From assembly GCA_023436745.1 (NCBI GenBank), contig JAEZHZ010000134.1, positions 1 to 17,986 on the forward strand: a stretch of DNA of 17,986 nucleotides, given 5' to 3'. This DNA comes from Pseudomonadota bacterium (GTDB taxonomy: Bacteria; Pseudomonadota; Alphaproteobacteria; Rhizobiales; Devosiaceae). A program made the translations under genes and the position numbers. Under the pieces are notes generated by a model. That model made no database searches. It worked only from the letters and a program-made list of their open reading frames with translations, and was not told the origin of the DNA. Positions 7,526-14,673 of this stretch are shown piece by piece; position 1 is the first letter of the stretch; each line of letters begins with the position of its first letter.

Positions 7526-8890
7526 ATGACAACTTCACTTTCGCCCGCGCGGCCGCAGCATCCCTTTGTGGTCCGGCACGCGGACGTGCTGCGCATCGCC
7601 CTGCCCGCTTCCATCGCCTTCATCACCGAACCGCTGGTGGGGCTGGTGGACATCGTGGTGATCGGCCGGCTCGGCGACGCCGGGCTGCTGGGCGGGCTGG
7701 TGCTGGGAGCACTGGTGTTCGACGTGCTGTTCTCGCTGGCCTATTTCCTGCGCATCGGCACGGCAGGACTGGTGGCGCAGGCGGTCGGCGCCCGCGATCC
7801 GCAGGACGGGCTGCTGCATGTGAGCCGGGCACTGGTGGTGGGCGTGGGCATCGGCGTGGCGATGATCGTCCTGTGGTGGCCGATACTGTGGCTGGCAACG
7901 GCGCTGCTGGCACCGGAGGCAGGCGCGAGCGCGGCGTTGGGGGACTACTTCTTCTGGCGCATCTGGTCGGCGCCGTTCGCGCTGATCAACTACGCCCTGC
8001 TGGGCTGGTTCTACGGCCGGGCGGCGGCGCGCACCGGCATGGTGCTGCAACTGCTGCTGCACGGGATCGACATCACCCTCAGCATCTGGATGGTGCATGG
8101 GCTTGGCTGGGGCGTGCCCGGTGCCGCGATCGCAACGGTGATCGGGCAGATGGTTGCGGCGGGTGTGGGGCTGTCGCTGCTGGCGCGGCACTATGGCGGC
8201 GTGGCGCCGATGCTGGGCAGGCTGAGCCTTGCCGAACTGCTGCACGCCTCGGCGGTGACGCGGATGCTGGGGCTGAGCCGGGACTTGATGATCCGCTCGG
8301 CGGCGCTGATGGGCGCATATGCGTGGTTCGCCGCGCAGGGCTCGCGCATGGGCGAGGTGGCGCTTTCGGCCAATGCGGTGCTGCTGAACCTGCTGATGGT
8401 GGCCGGCTTCTTTCTCGACGGCATTGCCCAGGCAGCGGAGCAACTGACCGGCCGGGCGGTGGGCGCCAACTGGCGGCCCGCCTTCGACCAGGCCTACCGG
8501 CTGTCGATGGTGTGGGGACTGGCAATCAGCCTGGGGCTGGGCGCAGCCTGGTATCTCGGCGGCCCCTGGCTGATCGGGTTCATGACCACCAATGAAGAGG
8601 TGCAGGCATTTGCCCTGACCTACCTGCCGATCGCGGTGCTGGCGACGCTGACCTTCATGCCGGCCTTCGTCTATGACGGCATTCTCGTCGGCACGACGCT
8701 CAACACCACCATGCGCAACGGCATGGTGGCTTCACTGGTGGTGTTTCTGGTCGCAGCGATGGCGTTGCAGCCGGTGCTGGGCAACTGGGGCCTGTGGGGG
8801 GCGCTCCATTGCTGGTTCCTGGCGCGCGGCGGCATCTACTGGTGGGCGCTGGAGCGCCGCCGCGCCGGACTGTTCGCGGCGCCGGCCTAG
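7526..8890 (+). CDS. MATE-family (DinF-like) multidrug/toxin exporter
   Basis: A 454-residue polytopic inner-membrane protein with about 12 hydrophobic helices in two similar halves. The first helix region, LRIALPASIAFITEPLVGLVDIVVIGRLGD (about 21-50), carries the EPLVGLVD signature of DinF-type MATE transporters, and AGLVAQAVGARDP is the matching cytoplasmic loop. MATE proteins export organic cations or other toxic compounds using H+ or Na+ gradients; the substrate cannot be told here. No clear Shine-Dalgarno precedes the ATG at 7526, and no better start is visible. The stop overlaps the stop of the convergent pyrD by 4 bases, both codons sharing the palindrome CTAG at 8887-8890. It may be co-transcribed with the GFA gene 72 bases upstream. 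Confidence 0.94.
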   Translation: MTTSLSPARPQHPFVVRHADVLRIALPASIAFITEPLVGLVDIVVIGRLGDAGLLGGLVLGALVFDVLFSLAYFLRIGTAGLVAQAVGARDPQDGLLHVSRALVVGVGIGVAMIVLWWPILWLATALLAPEAGASAALGDYFFWRIWSAPFALINYALLGWFYGRAAARTGMVLQLLLHGIDITLSIWMVHGLGWGVPGAAIATVIGQMVAAGVGLSLLARHYGGVAPMLGRLSLAELLHASAVTRMLGLSRDLMIRSAALMGAYAWFAAQGSRMGEVALSANAVLLNLLMVAGFFLDGIAQAAEQLTGRAVGANWRPAFDQAYRLSMVWGLAISLGLGAAWYLGGPWLIGFMTTNEEVQAFALTYLPIAVLATLTFMPAFVYDGILVGTTLNTTMRNGMVASLVVFLVAAMALQPVLGNWGLWGALHCWFLARGGIYWWALERRRAGLFAAPA

Positions 8891-9996
8891 AGGCTGGCCC
8901 GGCCCTCGGCCCAGTCGGCGGTTCTGGAGCCGACGAGTTCGGCGATGCCGGCCTTGCCGGCGGTGCGGACTGCGGTCACGAGGCCGCCCTTGATGCGATC
9001 GAGCAGGTCGAGCCCGCCGAACACCAGCGCCGAATAGAGCTGGATGGCATCGGCGCCAGCCTCGAACTTGGCCAGTGCCGATTGCGGCGAGTGAATGCCG
9101 CCGACCCCGACGATGGGCAACGCCCCGACGCGCTGGCGCATCTGGGCGAGGCGCCGGGTGGACAGCTCGAACAGCGGCTTGCCGGAGAGACCGCCCGCCT
9201 CGGTGGCGTTCTCGAGACCGGCGACGGCATCGCGGGTGATGGTGGTATTCGAGACGATGAGGCCGTCGAGATCGGTGGCGGTGACCACCGCGGCGATGGC
9301 ATCGAGCGCGGCTTCATCGAGATCGGGCGCGACCTTGAGGAGCACCGGAACGCGCGTCTTGGCCCTGGCGCGGGCCGCAAGGACCTCGCCCAGCAGCCGG
9401 CGGAGCGCCTCGTCGGCCTGAAGGTTCCTGAGACCCGGGGTGTTGGGCGAGGAAATGTTGACGGTGAGGTAATCGGCCAGGTCGGCAAAACGGGTGACGC
9501 CGAGGACGTAATCGGCGACGAAATCCTCGCTGTCCTTGTTGGCGCCGATGTTGACGCCGAGCGCGGCGGGCACGCGCAGGCCGCGGAGCCGGGCAAAGAC
9601 GGCCTCGTGGCCGTCATTGTTGAAGCCCATACGGTTGATGACGCCTTCGGCCTCGGGGACGCGGAACAGGCGCGGCTTCGGATTGCCCTGCTGGGGGCGT
9701 GGGGTGACGGTGCCGATCTCGACCATGCCGAAGCCCATCAGCGCCAGCGCGCGCGGCACCTCGGCGTTCTTGTCGAAGCCGGCAGCCATGCCGACGGGAT
9801 TGGCGAGCTCGAGACCGCAGAGGCTGGTCCGCAGTTCCGGCGGATCGGGGCGATCCTGCTGCGGGGCGAGCCCGAGGCGCAGGGCGGTGATGGTGCTGGC
9901 GTGGGCGGTTTCCGGATCCATGCCCAGAAGGGTCTGGCGGGTCAGGTCGGCGACGCCGGGCAGGCGCAGCAGCGGCGACAGGCGCGACAGGATCAT
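8887..9996 (-). CDS. pyrD: Dihydroorotate dehydrogenase (quinone), class 2
   Basis: A 369-residue enzyme of UMP synthesis that oxidises dihydroorotate to orotate with FMN and passes electrons to membrane quinones. The N-terminal helical extension (1-45), ending GMDPETAHASTI, is the quinone-tunnel domain of class 2. FMN and substrate motifs follow: NPVGMAAGFDKNAE (66-79), INRMGFNNDG (120-129), VNISSPNTPGLR with catalytic S183, KVAPDLD (221-227), IVSNTT (247-252) and GVGGI (297-301). Length is typical. The ATG at 9996 overlaps the stop of the upstream DUF952 gene (ATGA, 4 bases), indicating translational coupling. The 3' end overlaps the convergent MATE gene stop. Confidence 0.97.
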   Translation of the reverse strand: MILSRLSPLLRLPGVADLTRQTLLGMDPETAHASTITALRLGLAPQQDRPDPPELRTSLCGLELANPVGMAAGFDKNAEVPRALALMGFGMVEIGTVTPRPQQGNPKPRLFRVPEAEGVINRMGFNNDGHEAVFARLRGLRVPAALGVNIGANKDSEDFVADYVLGVTRFADLADYLTVNISSPNTPGLRNLQADEALRRLLGEVLAARARAKTRVPVLLKVAPDLDEAALDAIAAVVTATDLDGLIVSNTTITRDAVAGLENATEAGGLSGKPLFELSTRRLAQMRQRVGALPIVGVGGIHSPQSALAKFEAGADAIQLYSALVFGGLDLLDRIKGGLVTAVRTAGKAGIAELVGSRTADWAEGRASL

Positions 9997-10349
9997 CGTA
10001 CGGCCTCCGGCAGGGTGCAGGAGCCGTCTTCGGCCACGTCGACCGGCGCCTCCCAGGCGACGGCCGAAAGCGGCAGCGGCCGGTTGTAGAGGTGGGGGAA
10101 GAGCGATCCGCCCCGCGACGGCTCCCAGACGAGGTCATCGCCGAGATCGGCGGCGCGCACGGCGAGGATGACCAGCCCGGACTGGCCCTTGAAGTGGAGG
10201 CGCAGCGTCTCGGCAAGCTGATCGGCGGTGGAGAAGTGCATGTAGCCGTCGGCAGCATCGATCGGCATCCCCGCGAAGCCGGCGGTGTTGCGGGCGGGCG
10301 CGTAGGCCGCTTCGGTGGCGATCTTGTAGATGAATTCGGGATGAGGCAT
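9993..10349 (-). CDS. DUF952 family protein
   Basis: A 118-residue small soluble protein. MPHPEFIYKIATEAAY, then DGYMHFSTADQLAETLRLHF, LVILAVRAADLGDDLVWEPSRGG and LFPHLYNRPLPLSAV are the hallmarks of DUF952, whose fold is compared with ADP-ribosyltransferase-like proteins but whose activity is unknown. An ATG at 10385 is in frame, but family similarity starts at 10349. There is no Shine-Dalgarno there. A TATACG -10-like box (10359-10364) sits so close that the mRNA may be nearly leaderless. It overlaps pyrD by 4 bases, an arrangement I recognise from other Rhizobiales, so it probably works or is simply expressed with pyrimidine synthesis. Confidence 0.9.
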   Translation of the reverse strand: MPHPEFIYKIATEAAYAPARNTAGFAGMPIDAADGYMHFSTADQLAETLRLHFKGQSGLVILAVRAADLGDDLVWEPSRGGSLFPHLYNRPLPLSAVAWEAPVDVAEDGSCTLPEAVR

Positions 10350-10431
10350 GGCGCGGACCGTATAAGGGCGATGGGGCGGTCGCAAGCGGGGGAGTGGGGG
10401 CTTTACAAGGGAGGAAGCGGGTATTAGGTGT

Positions 10432-10465
10432 AGGACGTAATTCTGTGCACTGAGAATAATGTCCT
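10432..10465. promoter_or_regulatory. 34-bp imperfect palindrome, probable autoregulatory operator of the S24 regulator
   Basis: The arms AGGAC (10432-10436) and GTCCT (10461-10465) pair outside. The inner arms ATTCT (10440-10444) and AGAAT (10453-10457) pair inside, about one helical turn from the outer ones. In all, 12 of 17 positions are symmetric. The palindrome ends 3 bases before the ATG at 10469 and contains the only plausible -10 (AATAAT, 10455-10460). A repressor bound here would cover the promoter. The position argues for autoregulation by the adjacent LexA-like protein, which is inference. Confidence 0.6.
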
Positions 10466-10468
10466 GAC

Positions 10469-11107
10469 ATGCTGTCGCACCGCGCCATCTGGGACGGAAT
10501 AGACGCGCTGGCCCGCCGCCACGGGCTGTCGGTGTCGGCGCTCGCCAAGCTGGCGGGGTTCGACGCCACGGCCTTCAACGTGTCCAAGCGCGTCGGCAAG
10601 GACGGCCGGCCGCGCTGGCCGTCGACCGAGAGCATCGCCAAGGTGCTGGAGGCGACGGGGGAGAGCTTCGATACGTTCTTCCAGGGCAGCGGCGCCTATA
10701 CGCAAGGCGGCACGGCGCGCCTGTCGACTGTGCCGCTGCTGGGGCTGGCGCAGGCGGGCACGGGCGGCTTCTTCGACAGCGCCGGGTTTCCCGCCGGCCA
10801 GGGCTGGGACGAGGTGGCACTGCCGACGCCGGGCGACAACGGCGTCTACGCGCTCGAGGTGCAGGGCGATTCCATGGAGCCGCTCTATCGCGAGGGCGAC
10901 CGGATCGTGGTTTCCCCGACCGAGCAGGTGCGGCGGGGCGACCGGGTGGTGGTCAAGACCCGCGACGGCGAAGTGATGGCCAAGATCCTGGCGCGCCAGA
11001 CCGCCAAGCAGATCGAACTGCACTCGATGAACCCCGCCTATCCGCCGCGCACGTTCGAACTCAAGGACATCGAGTGGATGGCCCGGATCATCTGGGCAAG
11101 CCAGTGA
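10469..11107 (+). CDS. LexA-like HTH regulator with S24 peptidase domain
   Basis: A 212-residue phage-repressor/LexA-type protein. An N-terminal helix-turn-helix (about 5-70, ALARRHGLSVSALAKLAGF) is followed by a self-cleavage domain. The putative cleavage site is A96-G97 (LAQAGTGG). Nucleophile S135 lies in VQGDSMEPLYREGD and the general base is K172 in VMAKIL. The Ser-Lys distance of 37 equals that of E. coli LexA (S119/K156). All catalytic parts are present, so RecA-stimulated autocleavage is possible. Homologues of this kind are widespread in Rhizobiales and separate from LexA itself (from memory). There is no Shine-Dalgarno before the ATG. The stop overlaps the GTG of the acetyltransferase gene (GTGA), so the two are translated together. 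Probably autoregulated through 10432-10465. Confidence 0.92.
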   Translation: MLSHRAIWDGIDALARRHGLSVSALAKLAGFDATAFNVSKRVGKDGRPRWPSTESIAKVLEATGESFDTFFQGSGAYTQGGTARLSTVPLLGLAQAGTGGFFDSAGFPAGQGWDEVALPTPGDNGVYALEVQGDSMEPLYREGDRIVVSPTEQVRRGDRVVVKTRDGEVMAKILARQTAKQIELHSMNPAYPPRTFELKDIEWMARIIWASQ

Positions 11108-11550
11108 AGATCGCTCCGCTCACAGGTGCCGATGCTGCCGAGTGGCTGACCCTGCGCCTGGCGCTGTGGCCGGATACGAGCCGGCAGGAGCACCGGGCGG
11201 AAATCGACCAGATCCTTGCCGAGCCAGGAGAGACGTTCAACATCATCGCGCGGGACGATGGCGGGGCTGCCCTGGGCTTTGTCGAGGCAAGCCTCAGACG
11301 CGACTATGTCAACGGCACCGACACCTCGCCAGTCGGCTTTCTTGAGGGCATCTATGTGGTGCCCGAGGCGCGTGGGCGCGGGGTGGCGCGGGCGCTGGTG
11401 GCAGCGACGGAGGCCTGGGCCCGCGAGCAGGGCTGCACCGAATTCGCCTCCGACGCGCTGCTCGACAATGCGGACAGCCATGCCATGCACAGGGCATTGG
11501 GGTTCGAGGAGACCGAGCGGGTGGTGTTCTTCAGGAAGGCACTGAAGTAG
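11104..11550 (+). CDS. GNAT acetyltransferase, aminoglycoside 6'-N-acetyltransferase (AAC(6')-I)-like
   Basis: 148 residues from GTG 11104. This start fits because the GTG overlaps the upstream stop (GTGA), and the N-terminus then aligns with AAC(6')-I enzymes; ATG 11074 would add ten unrelated residues. Motifs shared with chromosomal AAC(6')-I enzymes such as AAC(6')-Iaa, as I remember them, are EWLTLRLALWPD (13-24), RRDYVNGTDTSPV (65-77), FLEGIYVVPEARGRGVAR (79-96; acetyl-CoA-binding loop), EFASDALLDN (113-122) and HRALGFEETERVVFFRK (129-145). The family transfers acetyl from acetyl-CoA to the 6' amine of aminoglycosides. Whether this copy uses a drug or another amine is unknown. It is the second gene of an operon with the S24 regulator. 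Confidence 0.9.
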   Translation: MKIAPLTGADAAEWLTLRLALWPDTSRQEHRAEIDQILAEPGETFNIIARDDGGAALGFVEASLRRDYVNGTDTSPVGFLEGIYVVPEARGRGVARALVAATEAWAREQGCTEFASDALLDNADSHAMHRALGFEETERVVFFRKALK

Positions 11551-11593
11551 CAGGCCTCTGGGGCAAACTTACCCCGGCACGCTGGTCGATCTC

Positions 11594-11627
11594 AGGATGG
11601 ACCCCGGCTCAAGGCCGGGGCGACATC
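11594..11627. repeat. REP-like palindromic intergenic element / hairpin
   Basis: CCCCGGC (11602-11608) and GCCGGGG (11614-11620) form a perfect 7-bp stem around a TCAAG loop, flanked by AGGATGGA and CGACATCG. This 'CCCCGGCTCAAGGCCGGGG' form is common between genes in alphaproteobacteria. It lies between the convergent stops of the acetyltransferase (11550) and lysK (11661) and may also act as a bidirectional terminator. No U-tract follows on either strand. Confidence 0.6.
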
Positions 11628-11660
11628 GAGTGTGTCGAGAGCTCCAGCGCCGACAATGTC

Positions 11661-13258
11661 TCAGGCCAGCAACTTGCCTTCGAGGGCTTCCTCGATGAGC
11701 CGGCGGGTCTCGCCGACGCCGTAGAGGGCGATGAAGGAGCCGAAGCGGGGGCCCTGATCGTCGCCGAGCAGCACCTGGTAGATGGCCTTGAACCAGTCGC
11801 GCAGCGGCTCGAAGCCGTGGGCCTTGCCGATCTCGTAGACCAGATTCTGCAGGGCCTCGGCGTCGGTGGAGCCGGCATAGGCCTCGAGCTGGGTGCGCAG
11901 ATCCTCGAGCGCGGCCCGCTCGTGGTCGGTGGGCGCACGGTAGGTCTTGAACGGCTTCACCCGGTCGTTGAAGTAGCGCACTGCGTAGCCGGCGAGCTTG
12001 TCGAGCTCGGGATGGGTCGCTGGGCTCGCGCCGGGGATATAGCGGGAGATGAAACCCCACATCACCTTGGTGTCCTGCGCATTGGCGGTCGCGACCAGAT
12101 TGAGCAGCAGCGCGAAGCTCAGCGGCACGTCGGGGTTCGGCACGTCGCCGTAGTGGACGTGGAAGGCCGGGTTCTCGAGGCGGGCGGCGGCGTCCTGCTG
12201 CTGATAGGCGGCGACGTGGGAATAGTAGTCGTCGACCTGGCGCGGGATGACGTCGAAGTGCAGCCGCTTGGCGACGCGCGGCTTGAGGAACATGTAGAGC
12301 CCGAGGCTCTCGGTCGAGGCATAGGTCAGCCATTCATCGATGGTGAGCCCGTTGCCCTTGGACTTCGAGATCTTCTGGCCTTCGGAATCAAGGAAGAGCT
12401 CGTAGACATAGTGCTCGGGCGGGGTGCCGCCGAGGATGGCGCAAATCTTGTCGTAGATGTGCTGGTTGGGCTGGTGTCCTTGCCGAACATCTCGAAATCG
12501 ACGCCCAGGGCGGCCCAGCGCATGCCGAAATCGGGCTTCCACTGCAGCTTCACGTTGCCGCCGGTCACTGGGACCGTGGTGTCACGGCCGTCTTCGTCGG
12601 TGAAGGTGACGGTGCCGTCCTTGGCATTGACCTCCTTCATCGGCACGTAGAGCACGCGGCCGGAGATGGGCGAGATCGGCAGGAAGGGCGAGTAGGTCGC
12701 CTGACGCTCGGCTCCGAGGGTCGGCAGCATCACCGCCATGATGTCGTCGTAGCGTTCAGCGGCGAGGCGCAGCACCGCGTCGAAGCGGCCAGACTTGTAG
12801 TAGTCGGTGGCGCTGGCGAACTCGTAGTCGAAGCCGAAGGTGTCGAGGAAACGCCGAAGCATGGCGTTGTTGTGCTCGCCGAAGCTGTTGTGCTCGTTGG
12901 TCCAGGGATCCGGAACGGAGGTCAGAGGCTTCTGCAGATGCGGCTCCATCGCCTCCCTGGACGGCACCGTCTCGGGGATCTTGCGCATGCCGTCCATGTC
13001 ATCGGAGAAACAGATGAGCCGGGTCGGCACCTGGTCGCGGGTGAGCAGGCGAAACGCCGTGCGCACCATGGTGGTGCGGGCGACCTCGCCGAAGGTGCCG
13101 ATGTGCGGCAGCCCCGAGGGACCGTAGCCCGTTTCGAACAGCGCTTCGGTCTTGCCGGACTTTTCCAGCCGCCGGACGAGTTTGCGCGCCTCCTCGAACG
13201 GCCAGGCGCGGGCGGTCTGGGCGGCGTCGAAAAACGCGGGATCAAGCTCGGGCAGCAC
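11661..13258 (-). pseudogene. lysK: Class I lysyl-tRNA synthetase, interrupted by a one-base frameshift
   Basis: Charges tRNA-Lys with lysine in the cytoplasm. The N-terminal frame (GTG at 13258) gives MLPELDPAFFDAAQTARAWPFEE, the HIGH-type motif PHIGT (51-55) in GYGPSGLPHIGTFGEV, and FSDDMDGMRKIPE. It reads correctly to FEMFGKD near 12475. There the code says KD-TSPTS, where the second frame supplies HQPNQHIYDKICAILGG. The KMSKS-type motif KISKS comes about 35 residues later. The second frame runs normally to TGA at 11661. One missing base (GAC-CAC read as GACAC, plus-strand GGTGGTCC reduced to GGTGTCC at about 12471-12479) explains it: 1598 + 1 bases gives 533 codons, a normal length. Because this enzyme is normally essential, a sequencing or assembly error is at least as likely as real loss. 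Confidence 0.93.
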
Positions 13259-13314
13259 TATGGAAAGCCTTTATCTCGGGGAACCGGGGGTGTTTGACAC
13301 CGGGGGACGCCCGC

Positions 13315-13342
13315 GTCAACGGGAGGTTGACTTGTCAACGGG
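13315..13342. promoter_or_regulatory. Direct and inverted repeats between lysK and the TerB-like gene
   Basis: GTTGAC-TT-GTCAAC (13326-13339) is a perfect 6+6 palindrome. GTCAACGGG occurs at 13315-13323 and again at 13334-13342, 19 bases apart, so the half-site appears three times on nearly the same face of the helix. This lies in the 130-base divergent promoter region of lysK and the TerB-like gene. TTGAC-like -35 motifs are embedded in the repeats on both strands, but no convincing -10 was found. A regulator site is plausible. Confidence 0.4.
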
Positions 13343-13388
13343 CGGGGCGCTGCCTAGGTGTGGGCACTAGGTTGTCCAAGGAAGTGCC

Positions 13389-13805
13389 ATGTCCCTCCCC
13401 GTCCACGACGCCCTGATCCGCCTGATGATCGTTGCCGCCTCGGCGGACCACGACATCACGAACACCGAACTCGATCGTATCGAGGGCCTGATCCGCAACC
13501 TGCCGGTGTTCGAGGGTTTCGACCGCACCCGCCTCGCCGAGGTTGCGAATGCCTGTGCCGATGCGCTGAACGGCACGCCCGGGCTGGACGGGGTGATCGC
13601 GGAGGCGATCGCGGCGCTGCCGCCGAAGTTCGAGGACACGGCCTATGCGCTCGCCGTGGAGGTGACGGCCGTGGACCTACTGCTGGAGCAGGAGGAACTG
13701 CGCTTCCTGGAACTGATGCGCGACCACATGCATCTCGACCGGCTGACCACCGCCGCCATCGAGGTGTCGGCGCGGGCCCGGCTGCGGAAGCTGCCGGCTC
13801 AGTAG
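13389..13805 (+). CDS. TerB-like tellurite-resistance family protein
   Basis: A 138-residue all-helical cytoplasmic protein. ALIRLMIVAASADHDITNTELDRIEGLIRNLP (about 7-39) is the TerB-type metal-binding helix pair with acidic residues (D20, D22, E27, D29). Further helices end in EEVRF-like EELRFLELMRDHMHLD (about 101-116). Stand-alone TerB proteins are common in Hyphomicrobiales and mostly unlinked to tellurite; their role is undefined. The ATG at 13389 follows AAGGAAG (13379-13385). The last 7 bases overlap the convergent solute-binding protein gene. Confidence 0.88.
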   Translation: MSLPVHDALIRLMIVAASADHDITNTELDRIEGLIRNLPVFEGFDRTRLAEVANACADALNGTPGLDGVIAEAIAALPPKFEDTAYALAVEVTAVDLLLEQEELRFLELMRDHMHLDRLTTAAIEVSARARLRKLPAQ

Positions 13806-14614
13806 AAGCCGACGGGGAACCAGCGCAGGTAGAGTTCGTCCAGGGTGCCGTTGTCCTGAAGGCGAACCAGCGCCCAGTTGATCGCCTGGCGCACGGCGTC
13901 CTGTCCGGCAGGGACGGCGATGGCGAGACCTTCGCCGAAGAGGGACGGCCGGAAGTATGGCTCGCCGGCGAAACCGCAGCACTCCAGATTCTCGTTGATC
14001 CAGAACGAGGCGCGCATGGCGTCGCCGAAGAAGGCATCGGCCGTGCCGGCCTTTACCGCTTCGAGCCCCTCGATCTCGGTTGGATAGGCTGTGACCGGCA
14101 CTTCGGGCAGGTATCGCTGCATGAAGGTGGCGTGCGCGCTGCCGGAGCGGACGGCGACGTTGCCGCCGGCGAGCTGCGCAGGATCGAACCCGCGGATACT
14201 CTCGAGACGGGTGACGAACCGGCCCGGCAAGGCCAGATAGGTGGCGGTGAAATCGAAGCGCGCGGCGTTCTCGGGTGTGATGGCGAGCCCGGCGATCAGG
14301 GCATCACCCTGGTTGTCGGCCAGTGCATCGGCGACCTGCTCCCACGGCCAGGCCTGAATGGTGCAGGCGACGTCGACCTCTGCGCATATCCTCCGGGCGA
14401 GGTCGATATTGAATCCGATCAGTTCGCCGCTGCCATCCCGGAAGTTGAAGGGCGGAAAGTCACCGGTGGTCAGAAAGCGAATGGCCGGCACCGGCGTGAC
14501 GCTCGGCAGCAGTTCGCGCGCACTCGGATCGGTGTGATTGGGCAGGGTCTGCGCGGCGGCGGGGGCGACGAGGAGCGCCGCAACTACAGCCGCCCTCCAG
14601 ATCCGTTGCAACAT
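13799..14614 (-). CDS. Periplasmic amino-acid-type solute-binding protein (SBP family 3)
   Basis: 271 residues with a clear signal peptide (about 1-21, MLQRIWRAAVVAALLVAPAAA, then QTLP), so exported to the periplasm. The mature part has the family 3 pattern: IRFLTTGDFPPFNFRDGSGELIGFNIDLARRICAEV (about 45-80), WPWEQVADALADNQGDALIAGLAITPENAARFDFTATYL (about 89-127), then GDAMRASFWI and the C-terminal ALVRLQDNGTLDELYLRWF. It probably binds a polar amino acid or related compound. No permease or ATPase gene is nearby, so it is a solo binding protein and may serve a transporter elsewhere. Its start is separated from metZ by a palindromic repeat. Confidence 0.92.
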   Translation of the reverse strand: MLQRIWRAAVVAALLVAPAAAQTLPNHTDPSARELLPSVTPVPAIRFLTTGDFPPFNFRDGSGELIGFNIDLARRICAEVDVACTIQAWPWEQVADALADNQGDALIAGLAITPENAARFDFTATYLALPGRFVTRLESIRGFDPAQLAGGNVAVRSGSAHATFMQRYLPEVPVTAYPTEIEGLEAVKAGTADAFFGDAMRASFWINENLECCGFAGEPYFRPSLFGEGLAIAVPAGQDAVRQAINWALVRLQDNGTLDELYLRWFPVGFY

Positions 14615-14619
14615 CGTAA

Positions 14620-14662
14620 CCTCATCCGGTCCTGGGGACCTTCTCCCACAAGGGGAGATGGG
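14620..14662. repeat. RIME-like double-hairpin intergenic repeat
   Basis: Two adjacent stems fill the 59-base gap between metZ and the binding-protein gene: GGTCC/GGACC (14628-14640) and TCTCCC/GGGAGA (14642-14658, loop ACAAG). The wording CCTCATCCGG...CCTTCTCCCACAAGGGGAGA is the form of palindromic mosaic repeats widespread in Rhizobiales genomes. It could act as an mRNA 3' stabiliser or attenuator after metZ. Only one copy is in this window. Confidence 0.65.
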
Positions 14663-14673
14663 ACGCCAGAGTG

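Noticed and set aside
7348..8595. 415-codon plus-strand open frame
   Set aside because: It overlaps the MATE transporter in another frame and has Ala/Gly/Arg composition typical of shadows.
8794..10089. 431-codon plus-strand open frame
   Set aside because: It is antisense to pyrD and DUF952, which have clear family motifs.
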